Both the position numbers and the translations under genes were made by a program. Positions 46,715 through 56,141 of a stretch of 64,000 nt of DNA are shown piece after piece. Each line of letters begins with the position of its first letter. Position 1 is the stretch's first letter. The notes beneath the pieces were generated by a model that saw only the letters and a list, made by a program, of their open reading frames with translations, did no database searches and was not told the origin of the DNA. The stretch is from Salibacteraceae bacterium (lineage in GTDB: Bacteria; Bacteroidota; Bacteroidia; Flavobacteriales_G; Salibacteraceae): positions 61,964 through 125,963 of the forward strand of contig JAGYJZ010000010.1 of the NCBI GenBank assembly GCA_018401875.1. The letters run 5' to 3'.

Positions 46715-48033
46715 TCGCCCAGATCAAAAAGTCCCTGATTAAGCGCTTTCATCGCCTTTACCTTGTGCTCGGTATCGATCAGAATGGAAACGTTGTTTTT
46801 GCTTCCACCGTAAGAAATCATTCTCAGTGGAATTTCTTTTAATGAATCGAAAATGCGCGCTGCGTGGCCGGGTTCAGCTTGAAGCATATGACCTACGATG
46901 CAGACAATGGTTTGATTCAAATCTACCTCCACTTTTCCATAGAGGCCTAATTCTTCGATCAATTCTGAAATATCACGATCGTCATCGATGGTCAAGCTCA
47001 CCGCCACTTCACTGGTGGTAATCATATCGATGGATACTTTGTGGCGCTCGAATACTTCGAAGATTTGACGCAAAAATCCGTACGCCAACAACATGCGGTC
47101 GCTTTTGATCTTGATGGCCGTGATTCCATCTTTGGCTGCCAGTGCTTTGATGAAGTCTCCTGAAGGTTCGTTGGAGATGATGGTTCCTGGTTTTTCCGGC
47201 TCCATCGTGTTTTTCAAAACAACCGGCACGCCTGCGTTGCGCGCTGGAACAATACTCGTGGGATGCAATATCTTAGCTCCAAAATAAGCCAATTCTGCCG
47301 CTTCGTCAAAAGTGAGTTTGGCAATTGGCCTTGTATTTTTCACTACACGCGGATCATTGTTGTGCATTCCGTCAATGTCGGTCCAAATCTGCACTTCTTC
47401 AGCCCCGATTGCCGCGCCAACGATGCTGGCGGTGTAGTCGCTTCCACCGCGCTTCAAGTTGTCAATCTCTCCGAAATGGTTCCGGCAAATAAATCCTTGG
47501 GTGATGAACAAGTCGCAGGATTGCTCAGCCCCAATAATCCTGCTCAAATTGCTTTTTGTGTACCACATATCGGGTTCGCCTTGTTGGTCAACCCGCATAA
47601 AATCGAGTGCTGGAATCAACACTGACTTCACTTCTAGCTCTTCGAGGTGCAGCTGCATCAGCATGGTTGAAATCAATTCGCCTTGTGCCAAAATAGCGCG
47701 TTCCTCAAAACGGGTAAACATATCGAGCGTAAATGATCGGATGTGGTTCCAGTGACTTTCGAGCAACGATTTTGCCTTAGCCTTGGTTTCTTGCGATTGA
47801 AATAAGACATCGACTAAGGCAACATACTCGCCTTCGAGTTGAGAAATACGGTCGTTCACCGATGATTTTTCATTGCGGTATAAGGCGTTTACAATTTCAA
47901 CCAACTTATTGGTCGTTCCTGAAACTGCAGACAACACCACGATTTTCTTTTTTCCATCTTGGATCAATTGCGCTACATGCTTGATGCGTTGTGCGCTTCC
48001 CACAGATGTGCCCCCAAACTTTTGAATGATCAT
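46711..48033 (-). CDS. lysC: Aspartate kinase
   Basis: A 440-residue enzyme phosphorylating aspartate, the first step toward lysine, methionine and threonine. Seen: the amino-acid kinase N-terminus IIQKFGGTSVGSAQRIKH, RGGSDYTASIVGAA, VWTDIDGMHNNDPRVV, and two C-terminal ACT-like regions (about 300-440, including IDMITTSEVAVSLTID), consistent with feedback control by lysine. First gene of lysC-lysA; promoter box at 48053-48060. Confidence 0.93.
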   Translation of the reverse strand: MIIQKFGGTSVGSAQRIKHVAQLIQDGKKKIVVLSAVSGTTNKLVEIVNALYRNEKSSVNDRISQLEGEYVALVDVLFQSQETKAKAKSLLESHWNHIRSFTLDMFTRFEERAILAQGELISTMLMQLHLEELEVKSVLIPALDFMRVDQQGEPDMWYTKSNLSRIIGAEQSCDLFITQGFICRNHFGEIDNLKRGGSDYTASIVGAAIGAEEVQIWTDIDGMHNNDPRVVKNTRPIAKLTFDEAAELAYFGAKILHPTSIVPARNAGVPVVLKNTMEPEKPGTIISNEPSGDFIKALAAKDGITAIKIKSDRMLLAYGFLRQIFEVFERHKVSIDMITTSEVAVSLTIDDDRDISELIEELGLYGKVEVDLNQTIVCIVGHMLQAEPGHAARIFDSLKEIPLRMISYGGSKNNVSILIDTEHKVKAMKALNQGLFDLGE

Positions 48034-48052
48034 GCTTCGAAAAATAAGTCGG

Positions 48053-48060
48053 CAAATGTA
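48053..48060 (-). promoter_or_regulatory. Putative -7 box of lysC-lysA
   Basis: TACATTTG on the minus strand, 19 bases before the lysC ATG. It sits in the intergenic region shared with divergent gldF. Confidence 0.45.
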
Positions 48061-48166
48061 GTCGTGATCCTTCGGAATACCTCACGCAGCGTTCATTATC
48101 TCCTAATCACAATGTGTGGTTCAAAACCAATAACTCATTTTCACTTTACATAGAAGTTAAGGCACT

Positions 48167-48174
48167 TATATTTG
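48167..48174 (+). promoter_or_regulatory. Putative -7 box of gldF-gldG
   Basis: TATATTTG, 29 bases before the GTG start of gldF. Confidence 0.45.
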
Positions 48175-48203
48175 GCGCTCTCTTGAAAAACCAATTTACA
48201 TAA

Positions 48204-48935
48204 GTGCTAAGCCTTTTAAGAAAAGAAATAAGTGACTTTTTATCGTCATTGATCGGATACTTGGTAATCGCGGTATTTTTAACTGCTGTGGGCCTATTTA
48301 TGTGGGTTTTTCCGATCGACATGAATGTTCTCAACGGTGGATATGCCAACTTAGACGCGCTCTTCACGCTCGGTCCGTGGGTATTTTTGTTTTTGTGTCC
48401 TGCCGTAACCATGCGCCTATTTGCCGAGGAATACCGCACCGGAACGATGGAAATGCTGATGACAAAACCGCTCACCGATTGGCAAGTCATCGGGGCGAAA
48501 TTTTTAGCCGGCTGGATTCTTACCATTATTGCGCTGATTCCTACATTGATTTACTTCATCTCGGTTTACAAATTAGGCAGTCCTGTGGGAAACCTTGATA
48601 GCGGTGGTATTGCGGGTTCATACATCGGATTAATTTTCCTTTCGGGTGCATACGTGGCGATCGGTCTTTTCGCATCGTCCACCACAAACAACCAAATTGT
48701 ATCATTCATCATTGCCGTATTCTTAAGCTTCTTTATGTTTATTGGGTTCGACTCTGTGAGTGGTTTTATACCCATGGGTGTGGCCGAACAATTGTTCATC
48801 AACTTAGGAATCAACGAACACTACATTTCGATGAGTCGCGGTGTAATCGACTCGAGGGATTTACTGTATTTCTTCAGCCTCATTGGCGTATTTCTTCTTT
48901 TTAGTAAAACACGATTAGAAAGCAGAAAATGGTAA
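48204..48935 (+). CDS. gldF: Gliding motility-associated ABC transporter permease GldF
   Basis: A 243-residue integral membrane protein with six helices. The N-terminus LLRKEISDFLSSLIGYLVIAVFL and the middle RLFAEEYRTGTMEMLMTKPLTDWQVIGAKFLAGW are diagnostic of GldF/ABC-2 permeases. GTG start at 48204; no better start fits TM1. GldF works with GldG and the ATPase GldA, which is not in the window. In flavobacteria these support gliding. Its last 7 bases overlap gldG. Confidence 0.93.
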   Translation: MLSLLRKEISDFLSSLIGYLVIAVFLTAVGLFMWVFPIDMNVLNGGYANLDALFTLGPWVFLFLCPAVTMRLFAEEYRTGTMEMLMTKPLTDWQVIGAKFLAGWILTIIALIPTLIYFISVYKLGSPVGNLDSGGIAGSYIGLIFLSGAYVAIGLFASSTTNNQIVSFIIAVFLSFFMFIGFDSVSGFIPMGVAEQLFINLGINEHYISMSRGVIDSRDLLYFFSLIGVFLLFSKTRLESRKW

Positions 48936-50641
48936 AAAAGGCTTCATTCAGTACCTTAAAAGGAAAGAAATGGGTCGATTTAGGCACATTGATCATTGCA
49001 TTGCTCGTTATTTTATTGCTCAACTATGTTGGTTCGTTTTTCTTCGAACGCTTAGACCTCACAGCCGAAAAGCGATACACGCTGGCTGATGCCACTGTTG
49101 AGAACTTAGAAACCCTTGAGGATGTAGTTTTTGTTCGGGTTTATTTAGAGGGAAATCTTCCCACTGAATTTCGAGAATTGCGCGATGCCACCAAAGAAAT
49201 GTTGGACGAACTTCGCGCCTATGCTGGGGGGAATTTGGAATATGAATTCATCAATCCTTCGGCCAGTCCAGATGAAGAAGAACGCATCGAGGTGTATAAA
49301 GAACTGACGCGACAAGGACTTCAGTACTCGAATATTCGAATGCGCACGGGTGATAAACTTTCAGAACAGATTATTTTTCCAGGTGCGGTGGTAGCGTTCA
49401 ACGGAAAAGAAACGCCCATTCAATTGATGAAAGGTCAAAAAGGAACATCCCAACAAGAGATGATTGCCAACTCCATTCAACAATTGGAATACGAATTTAT
49501 GAGCGCGTTGAAGAAGCTTTCAAACAACGAGCAAAAGCGCATAGCATTTATCGAAGGCCACGGTGAATTGGATAAGCTCGCCACTGCGGATGCCGAAAAA
49601 GCACTTTCTGAGTTTTATTCGGTCGAACGCATCACGATCGATGAAAAAGTAGGCGCGCTGAATGGACTGGATGCCATCATCATTGCACGTCCAGATAGCG
49701 CATACAGCGAAAAAGACAAGTTCATCATTGATCAATTCATCATGTCGGGTGGCAAGGTGCTTTGGTGCATCGACCCCGTATTTGCGCGCATGGACAGCTT
49801 GAAATCGAGTCAATTTACGATGGGACTCGCGCTTGAACACAACTTGACTGATCAACTCTTTAAATACGGTGTGCGGTTAAACAATGATTTAATCATGGAC
49901 CTCGAAGCCTTGCCCATTCCGATAGTAACGGGCATGGTGGGCAACCAACCGAAATACGAGATGTTTTCTTGGTTTTATATGCCCCTCTTGATTGGCAATC
50001 AAAACCACCCCATTTCTAAAAACCTCGAACGGATTAAAAGTGAATTTGCCAGCAGTTTAGAAGCGTTGGAAGTGGACAGCGTTGAGGCTACACCACTGCT
50101 CACTTCGAGCGATAAATCAAGGACGGTGAATGCCCCGTTGCGCATTAGCTTCAACGTTCTGCGCGAAAAGCCGCGGTATGAAATGTACAGTTCGGGAACG
50201 TTTAGCGCAGGAATACTGTTGGAAGGAACGTTCACCTCGGTATTCAAAAATCGCCTGCCCCGAAAATTACTGGAAGATGATGGCATTTCTTTCAAGGAGA
50301 AAAGTGTTGAAACGAAGATGATCGTGCTAAGCGATGGCGACATTATTGCCAACGAAGTAAATCGGAAAGAAGAAATTTACTACGCGTTGGGTTATTACAA
50401 ATACACCGAAGAAATTTACGGGAATAAAGAGTTTTTGATGAACGCTATGAACTATCTGCTTGACGACAGCGGCTTGCTCAACATTCGGTCAAAAGAATTT
50501 AAAATAAGACTGTTGGACCAAGCCAAAATCGACTCTGACCGGTTGTATTGGCAAGTGTTGAATGCCGCATTACCCATAGTGTTAATCTTAATGTTCGGTG
50601 CTTCCAGAATGTATCTAAGAAGGCGAATGTATGTGCGCTAA
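48929..50641 (+). CDS. gldG: Gliding motility-associated ABC transporter auxiliary protein GldG
   Basis: A 570-residue membrane protein. TM1 at about residues 18-36 (GTLIIALLVILLLNYV), then RLDLTAEKRYTLADATVENL, the hallmark of the GldG/ABC-transporter auxiliary family, a large extracytoplasmic region with a Rossmann-like part (DAIIIARPDSAYSEKDKFIIDQFIMSGG), and a C-terminal TM helix (about 545-562) followed by RRRMYVR. Partner of GldF, overlapping it by 7 bases. Confidence 0.93.
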   Translation: MVKKASFSTLKGKKWVDLGTLIIALLVILLLNYVGSFFFERLDLTAEKRYTLADATVENLETLEDVVFVRVYLEGNLPTEFRELRDATKEMLDELRAYAGGNLEYEFINPSASPDEEERIEVYKELTRQGLQYSNIRMRTGDKLSEQIIFPGAVVAFNGKETPIQLMKGQKGTSQQEMIANSIQQLEYEFMSALKKLSNNEQKRIAFIEGHGELDKLATADAEKALSEFYSVERITIDEKVGALNGLDAIIIARPDSAYSEKDKFIIDQFIMSGGKVLWCIDPVFARMDSLKSSQFTMGLALEHNLTDQLFKYGVRLNNDLIMDLEALPIPIVTGMVGNQPKYEMFSWFYMPLLIGNQNHPISKNLERIKSEFASSLEALEVDSVEATPLLTSSDKSRTVNAPLRISFNVLREKPRYEMYSSGTFSAGILLEGTFTSVFKNRLPRKLLEDDGISFKEKSVETKMIVLSDGDIIANEVNRKEEIYYALGYYKYTEEIYGNKEFLMNAMNYLLDDSGLLNIRSKEFKIRLLDQAKIDSDRLYWQVLNAALPIVLILMFGASRMYLRRRMYVR

Positions 50642-50653
50642 AATGTTTAAAAA

Positions 50654-51652
50654 ATGAAAAAACTTGGAATTGGAATTTTCCTTTTAATTGCCCTTACTTT
50701 ATTGGCTATTTGGGCTACCCGTGAAAATACCACCAGCACGATGCGCAGCGAACTATCCAATTTTGCCGTGGAAGACACCGCCTCCATTCAGCGCATCACA
50801 ATGAAGGATGAAAACGGACACATCATAGACTTAAGGCGTGGAGAAAACCATTGGATTCTGAACGAAAGCTACAAGGCGCGACCTGATGGCGTAACTATTC
50901 TGCTAACAACCATAAAAAAGCTGGCTGTCAAGGCACCGATTAGTCAGGTGCAAATGAATACCGTGCTCAAAAACATCATTGCCAAACACACCTTAGTTAC
51001 CTTGTATGACGAAAATGGCGAAATGAAGTCGTTTTACGTTGGTGGCCCAGATAAAGACCACAGCGGCACTTTTATGTTGATGAATGGATCGAATCGGCCA
51101 TTCTTAATACACATGGAAGGTTTTCACGGATTTCTAACGACTCGCTTCTTCACCAATGAACTCGAGTGGCGCGACAGAGGAATATTTGAATACAGCATTG
51201 CCGAAATCGAAAGTGTGTTGGTCGAATACCACGAAAATGAAAGCAAAAATTTCAAAATCAATGCCGAAGGAGATCAGCGTTTCTCAGTGCTCACGGGTAA
51301 AGATTTGGTTCCTGCAGCCGCTATTGATTCGTTTATGTTGAGTGCTTATTTGGCCAGCTTTAAGCAAATCCACTATGAGAGTTTCGAAGAAACCAAAACT
51401 GAAGTCTTCATGGATAGTGTGAAGCAAAGCGCACCGGTTTTTTCCATTACGGTTGTTAACAATCAAGGTGTTTCTAAGAAAGTGATTTGCTTTAAAAAAC
51501 CAATCAAAGACGGCTACGATCCGGTTGGAAATGAAATCGAATACGACCTCGACCGCTTGTACCTGTGGATTGACTCCAACGAAATGGTGATTGGTCAATA
51601 CGCCATTTTCGACAAGATTACCAAAGGAATTGGCTTCTTTAAAACGCGTTAA
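50654..51652 (+). CDS. DUF4340 domain protein
   Basis: A 332-residue protein with one N-terminal membrane helix (residues about 4-20) and an extracytoplasmic beta-rich region typical of DUF4340 (SIQRITMKDENGHIIDLRR, WILNESYKARPDGV). DUF4340 genes commonly accompany ABC-2 / GldG-type auxiliary proteins, and here the gene follows gldG after 12 bases, so it probably belongs to the same transporter. Exact role unknown. Confidence 0.85.
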   Translation: MKKLGIGIFLLIALTLLAIWATRENTTSTMRSELSNFAVEDTASIQRITMKDENGHIIDLRRGENHWILNESYKARPDGVTILLTTIKKLAVKAPISQVQMNTVLKNIIAKHTLVTLYDENGEMKSFYVGGPDKDHSGTFMLMNGSNRPFLIHMEGFHGFLTTRFFTNELEWRDRGIFEYSIAEIESVLVEYHENESKNFKINAEGDQRFSVLTGKDLVPAAAIDSFMLSAYLASFKQIHYESFEETKTEVFMDSVKQSAPVFSITVVNNQGVSKKVICFKKPIKDGYDPVGNEIEYDLDRLYLWIDSNEMVIGQYAIFDKITKGIGFFKTR

Positions 51653-51705
51653 AAACTTACCCATTAACTCCTAGAAAGTGGCAGCGCATCTTCTCGCCAA
51701 ACATC

Positions 51706-51713
51706 TATATTTG
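51706..51713 (+). promoter_or_regulatory. Putative -7 box of dnaN
   Basis: TATATTTG, 50 bases before the dnaN ATG and 53 bases after the upstream stop. Confidence 0.45.
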
Positions 51714-51763
51714 TCTGCAGACAGAAGTTCACTAACCTTCTTTCAAAACCTTAATCTTTTAGC

Positions 51764-52885
51764 ATGAAATTCATCGTTTCGAGCAGCAATCTATTGAAAC
51801 AACTGACCTCCATCAGTGGAGTTCTCAACACAAGCAGCAATCTGCCTATTTTAGGTTATTACTTATTTGACGTAAAAGATAAAAAGCTCATCGTATCGGG
51901 TTCAGATTTGGAATCGACCATGATCTCTGAAATTCAACTCGACAAAGCTGATGACGACATGAAGGTGTGCATTCCTGCCAAACTTCTGCTCGACATGCTA
52001 AAGACGTTTTCTGATCAGCCCCTCACCTTTTCTGTGGATGCCAAATCATTCGGAATCGAAGTATCATCGGATACAGGTAAGTACAAACTTGCTGGAACCA
52101 ATGGCGATGAATTCCCCCGATTGCCAGAAATGGAATCTTCTTCTTCCCTAAAAATTGACAGCGGCATTTTATTCAACGCCATCAACAAAACTGTTTTCGC
52201 TACGGGCAATGACGAATTGAGGCCAGTGATGAGCGGAGTGTATTTCTCACTTGAGAAAGACGGAATCACCTTCGTAGCTACAGACGCGCACAAATTGGTG
52301 AAATACAGAAGAAACGATTGCAAATCGGGAAAGGCTGCGAGCTTCATCATGCCGAAAAAACCATTGAACTTAATCAAGTCGCTGGTGTCAAACATGTCAA
52401 CTGACGTTGAGATTGAATACAATGAAACCAACGCCTCGTTTACATTCGAAAATTACAAACTGGTAAGCCGCTTGATCGATGGGAAATATCCAAACTACGA
52501 TGCGGTGATTCCAAAAGAGAACCCAAATGAAATGCTCATCGACCGTCAGTTGTTTTTAAACAGCATCAGAAGGGTTTCGATATTTTCAAATAAAACCACG
52601 CACCAAGTGCGCTTGGCCATTAAAGGCAGCGACCTTCAAGTATCTGCAGAAGATTTAGACTACAGCAACGAAGCTTCTGAGCGCTTAAGCTGCAACTACA
52701 AGGGCGAAGACATCACCATTGGATTCAACAGCCGCTTCATCATTGAAATGCTGAATAATTTAGAGTCTGACGAAGTGAAATTGTTACTGAGCGCACCAAA
52801 TCGCGCAGGACTTCTTTCTCCATCAGAAAAGGAAGATTCAGAAGAAATAGTGATGTTGGTGATGCCTGTAATGCTCAGTCAGTAG
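51764..52885 (+). CDS. dnaN: DNA polymerase III beta subunit (sliding clamp)
   Basis: A 373-residue DNA clamp with three repeated clamp domains (about 1-120, 128-245, 250-373) that tethers the replicative polymerase to DNA. Seen: MKFIVSSSNLLKQLTSISGVL, LRPVMSGVYF, VATDAHKLVKY and the C-terminal EEIVMLVMPVML, the family's hydrophobic-pocket end. Own promoter box. Its strong terminator lies inside the 3' end of the convergent rhomboid gene. Confidence 0.97.
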   Translation: MKFIVSSSNLLKQLTSISGVLNTSSNLPILGYYLFDVKDKKLIVSGSDLESTMISEIQLDKADDDMKVCIPAKLLLDMLKTFSDQPLTFSVDAKSFGIEVSSDTGKYKLAGTNGDEFPRLPEMESSSSLKIDSGILFNAINKTVFATGNDELRPVMSGVYFSLEKDGITFVATDAHKLVKYRRNDCKSGKAASFIMPKKPLNLIKSLVSNMSTDVEIEYNETNASFTFENYKLVSRLIDGKYPNYDAVIPKENPNEMLIDRQLFLNSIRRVSIFSNKTTHQVRLAIKGSDLQVSAEDLDYSNEASERLSCNYKGEDITIGFNSRFIIEMLNNLESDEVKLLLSAPNRAGLLSPSEKEDSEEIVMLVMPVMLSQ

Positions 52886-53531
52886 AAGAATCTCTCTTCT
52901 TATACTCGTAGCGAAATGATGGGCCCGAAGATTCTTCGGGCTTTTTTATTTCCTCAAACTCTACGTCTTCAATCCAAGCCGATGGTTCTTCTTCCTCTTC
53001 CGGCTCCAATTCCCAACTGTATTTTGGTCGCTGCGGCCCTTGATTGCGGTAATAATAGGCCAAGATGATTCCAGCGATGGCGCCAAACAAATGCCCTTCC
53101 CACGAAATTCCTGGCTGAATAGGCAGCACGCCCCAAATCATTGAACCGTATAAAAACACCACCACCAATGATAACGACATCAGCCGGTAATGCCTTCTCA
53201 CCACGCCAGAAAAGAAAATAAAGGCCGCCAACGCATAGATCACTCCACTAAAACCGATATGATTTCCACTGCGTGCAGCGATCCAAATCCACATTCCGCT
53301 CATAATCCAGCTCCATCCCACTACAGCCCAACCAACCCTTCCGTAAAAACTGAACAATCCCAACAACAACACAAACGCGGTAATTGAATTGTCGGTAATG
53401 TGCTTCCAATCTGCGTGCAGCAAAGGATACGTAATTACCCCAATCAAACCTTCTAAAGTCCTCGGCCGCAGACCGAAACTGCGCAAATCAACACTTAAAA
53501 GAGCGTCCAATCCGAAGACAATCCAAAGCAC
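52875..53531 (-). CDS. Rhomboid family intramembrane serine protease
   Basis: A membrane protease of at least 218 residues. Seen: LLHADWKHITDNS (the His/Asn loop), GFSGV with the catalytic serine, and SWEGHLFGAIAG with the catalytic histidine, in about six helices, then a charged cytosolic tail. The first standard start is GTG at 53531, which cuts TM1 in half. The frame stays open to 53594 and the added residues (YSLTISTFIVG) complete TM1, so a non-standard ATT/ATC start upstream is possible. The last 11 bases overlap dnaN. Confidence 0.85.
   Translation of the reverse strand: MLWIVFGLDALLSVDLRSFGLRPRTLEGLIGVITYPLLHADWKHITDNSITAFVLLLGLFSFYGRVGWAVVGWSWIMSGMWIWIAARSGNHIGFSGVIYALAAFIFFSGVVRRHYRLMSLSLVVVFLYGSMIWGVLPIQPGISWEGHLFGAIAGIILAYYYRNQGPQRPKYSWELEPEEEEEPSAWIEDVEFEEIKKPEESSGPSFRYEYKKRDSSTD
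52923..52949 (+). terminator. dnaN terminator inside the rhomboid coding sequence
   Basis: GCCCGAAG-ATT-CTTCGGGC is a perfect 8-bp stem, followed by TTTTTTATT. It begins 38 bases after the dnaN stop. The same bases encode the K-K-P-E-E-S-S-G-P-S tail of the rhomboid protein on the other strand. Confidence 0.88.
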
Positions 53532-53624
53532 TCCAACGATAAATGTTGAAATTGTGAGGCTGTATTTTAAATTCTTATTGATTTTTTGTTGAATTTAGAC
53601 AAGTCTAAGATAAACCCTACATCT

Positions 53625-54125
53625 ATGAAATTTTTCTTATCCCTATTTACGATGTCGCTCGCATGTCCAATGAGTATGCCATTGATGGCGCAAGACACAA
53701 CGGCAGTTGAGGTGTTTGAAGTCCTTGAAATTAGTGGAGTTATAACCAACGCTGAAGGCGAAATGGAAGGGGTGTTGGCGCAGCTGTTTGAAGGAAACAG
53801 GTTGGTTGATGAAATCGAAACGAAGAAAAATGGCAAGTTTAAGTTCACCCTTTACAACAACAATCTTTACACGATTCAGCTAACACAAGGCGGATATTAC
53901 CCCAAACGCATTTCTGTAAACACGAAAGTGCCGGCCGATTTCAGCGATTTCGCCAAGTTTCCATTCGACATCGGAATGACGTCAAAAGAGGAAGAAACCT
54001 ACGATCCGTATTTGAGTGAATACCCTTCAGCATTGATTTCATTCGACAAAAAGAAGAAGGAATTCAACTACGATAAAGACTACACCAAAAGCTATTTTGA
54101 CGAGATCAAAACCACGTCAAACTAA
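53625..54125 (+). CDS. Secreted protein with regulatory-like beta domain
   Basis: A 166-residue exported protein. I start at ATG 53625 ([16 protein letters not shown]), which gives a signal peptide; the extension from 53586 adds 13 unlikely residues. A CarboxypepD_reg-like domain follows ([50 protein letters not shown]), then a charged tail. The domain resembles that of 1972-2646. Its stop overlaps purC's stop convergently by 4 bases. Function unknown. Confidence 0.65.
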   Translation: MKFFLSLFTMSLACPMSMPLMAQDTTAVEVFEVLEISGVITNAEGEMEGVLAQLFEGNRLVDEIETKKNGKFKFTLYNNNLYTIQLTQGGYYPKRISVNTKVPADFSDFAKFPFDIGMTSKEEETYDPYLSEYPSALISFDKKKKEFNYDKDYTKSYFDEIKTTSN

Positions 54126-55075
54126 ACGTTGTCTTGAATCCAAGACATGATGTTTGACTCTACCCGAGTAGTGATGCGCGCTGTGTCGGCTTCATAAAAT
54201 TTATCGCCCGTAATCTTCTCATAGAGTTCGATGTAGCGCTCGCTCACGGTTTGCACAAAATCGTCAGGCATCACCGGCATTGCCTGTCCTTCCAATCCTT
54301 GAAACCCGTTTTCGATGAGCCATTGACGCACAAATTCTTTGCTCAACTGCTTTTGTGCTTCTCCCCGCTCTTGCCGTTCAGCGTATCCATCGGCATAAAA
54401 ATAGCGTGACGAATCAGGCGTATGGATCTCATCGATCAAGCGGATTTCTCCTTCTGCATCGATGCCGAACTCATACTTCGTATCCACCAAAATCAACCCG
54501 CGCTCTTCTGCTATTTTGCATCCGCGTTGGTAAATCCTGCGTGTAAAATCTTCCAATTTGAGGTAAACTGCCTCTTCCACGATTCCTCTGCGGATGATCT
54601 CTTCACGTGAAATGTCTTCATCGTGGCCTTCGTCTGCCTTTGTGGCAGGAGTAATGATGGGCTCAGGAAAGGCATCGCTTTCCTTCATTCCTTCAGGCAT
54701 CGAAACGCCACAAATCATGCGCTTTCCTGCGCGGTATTCGCGCCAAGCGTGCCCGCTCAAGTATCCTCTGATCACCATTTCAATCTTGATGGGTTCGCAC
54801 TTGATGCCGATGCTCACATTTGGATCGGGCACCGCGATCAACCAATTCGGTACGATGTCATTTGTAGCCTCTAAAAACCGCGCAGCCAATTGGTTCAACA
54901 CCTGTCCTTTGTACGGAATTCCTTTGGGCAAAACGTGATCAAACGCTGAAATCCGATCGCTGGCCACCATCACCAAGTATTGATCGCCAATGTGATACAC
55001 ATCGCGTACCTTGCCGCGGTACATCTTTTTTTGATGAGGAAAATGAAAGTTCGTTTCTTTAATTGCTTCCGCCAT
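54122..55075 (-). CDS. purC: SAICAR synthase
   Basis: A 317-residue enzyme joining aspartate to CAIR in purine synthesis. Seen: [10 protein letters not shown] with the nucleotide-binding lysines, [31 protein letters not shown], and the signature [11 protein letters not shown]. Length is of the longer Bacteroidota type. PhoH lies 13 bases upstream on the same strand. Confidence 0.96.
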   Translation of the reverse strand: MAEAIKETNFHFPHQKKMYRGKVRDVYHIGDQYLVMVASDRISAFDHVLPKGIPYKGQVLNQLAARFLEATNDIVPNWLIAVPDPNVSIGIKCEPIKIEMVIRGYLSGHAWREYRAGKRMICGVSMPEGMKESDAFPEPIITPATKADEGHDEDISREEIIRRGIVEEAVYLKLEDFTRRIYQRGCKIAEERGLILVDTKYEFGIDAEGEIRLIDEIHTPDSSRYFYADGYAERQERGEAQKQLSKEFVRQWLIENGFQGLEGQAMPVMPDDFVQTVSERYIELYEKITGDKFYEADTARITTRVESNIMSWIQDNV

Positions 55076-55088
55076 AATTCATCTAAAT

Positions 55089-56048
55089 CTATCTTTCTTT
55101 TAATTTCTCTTGCGCAATGTCGGCTTTTTCGTAACGGTCGATGATGCTCTCTACCAAGCGATGCCTGACCACATCGCGCTTATCCAATTTTATCGTTGCC
55201 ACGCCTTTCACATCGGCTAAAATAGAAACGGAATGCAGCAGTCCGCTTTTTACGTGTTTGGGTAAATCCACTTGGCTCGAATCGCCCGTTACGATGAACT
55301 TCGATCCGCGCCCCATACGCGTTAAGAACATGCGCATCTGGTTCTCGCTCGAATTTTGGGCTTCATCTAAGATTACAAATGCATTGGCCAAGGTACGTCC
55401 GCGCATAAATCCCAACGGTGCAATCTCAATCACGCCACGCTCGAGGTGCTTGGCGAGTTTGTCGTGCGGAATCATATCAAACAATGCATCGTACAAAGGC
55501 CGCAAGTAAGGGTCCATTTTCTCTTTCAAGTCTCCGGGCAGAAACCCTAAGCTTTCTCCTGCTTCCACTGCTGGCCGTGTGAGAATAATGCGCTGCACTT
55601 CCTTTTCTTTTAATGCTTTAACCGCCAGAGCCACAGCCGTATAGGTTTTTCCTGTTCCCGCAGGACCAATGGCAAAAAGCATGTCATTTTCCTTCATCAG
55701 GTTTACCATTTTCAGCTGGTTGGGCGTGCGCGCCTTGATCACTTTTCCATTATTGCCGTAAAGCAAAACTGAAGCATCGCCTTTGATTTCAGGATCGTCA
55801 GAATTGATGATGTTCTTCACGTCATTCACATCAAGGCGATTATACTGGTTGAGGAATGCTACCAATTCTTTCCATTTATTTTCAAATGCCACCAATTCTT
55901 CTTCCGTGCCCAACACTTTCAACTGATCACCACGGGCGATGAGTTTCAACGAAGAGAAATGCTTGCGGATAATTTGAAGGTTTGCATTGTTCACGCCCAG
56001 CAAATCTACCGGATGAACGTCATCGAAGAGAATAATTATTTCGTGCAA
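55089..56048 (-). CDS. PhoH family ATPase (YbeZ-like)
   Basis: A 319-residue ATPase with an N-terminal region (about 1-115, KH-like in this family) and a PhoH core. Seen: Walker A AIGPAGTGKTYTAVALAV near residue 132, RPAVEAGESLGFLPGDLKEKMDPY, Walker B FVILDEAQN and FIVTGDSSQVDLP. Often linked to RNA handling and ribosome quality. Upstream of purC in the same direction. Its non-PIN architecture distinguishes it from the PIN-PhoH protein at 9454. Confidence 0.92.
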   Translation of the reverse strand: MHEIIILFDDVHPVDLLGVNNANLQIIRKHFSSLKLIARGDQLKVLGTEEELVAFENKWKELVAFLNQYNRLDVNDVKNIINSDDPEIKGDASVLLYGNNGKVIKARTPNQLKMVNLMKENDMLFAIGPAGTGKTYTAVALAVKALKEKEVQRIILTRPAVEAGESLGFLPGDLKEKMDPYLRPLYDALFDMIPHDKLAKHLERGVIEIAPLGFMRGRTLANAFVILDEAQNSSENQMRMFLTRMGRGSKFIVTGDSSQVDLPKHVKSGLLHSVSILADVKGVATIKLDKRDVVRHRLVESIIDRYEKADIAQEKLKER

Positions 56049-56141
56049 ATTGCTATGAATAAAAATTGTTGCGTATTGGTTTTCCTACTTTCGCGTTACG
56101 CAAAGAAATAAATTTCTTTCGGTGATTTTTCAGGTGAAAGT

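Noticed and set aside
53586..53624. Upstream extension of the secreted protein gene at 53625
   Set aside because: It would place 13 charged residues before a clean signal peptide.
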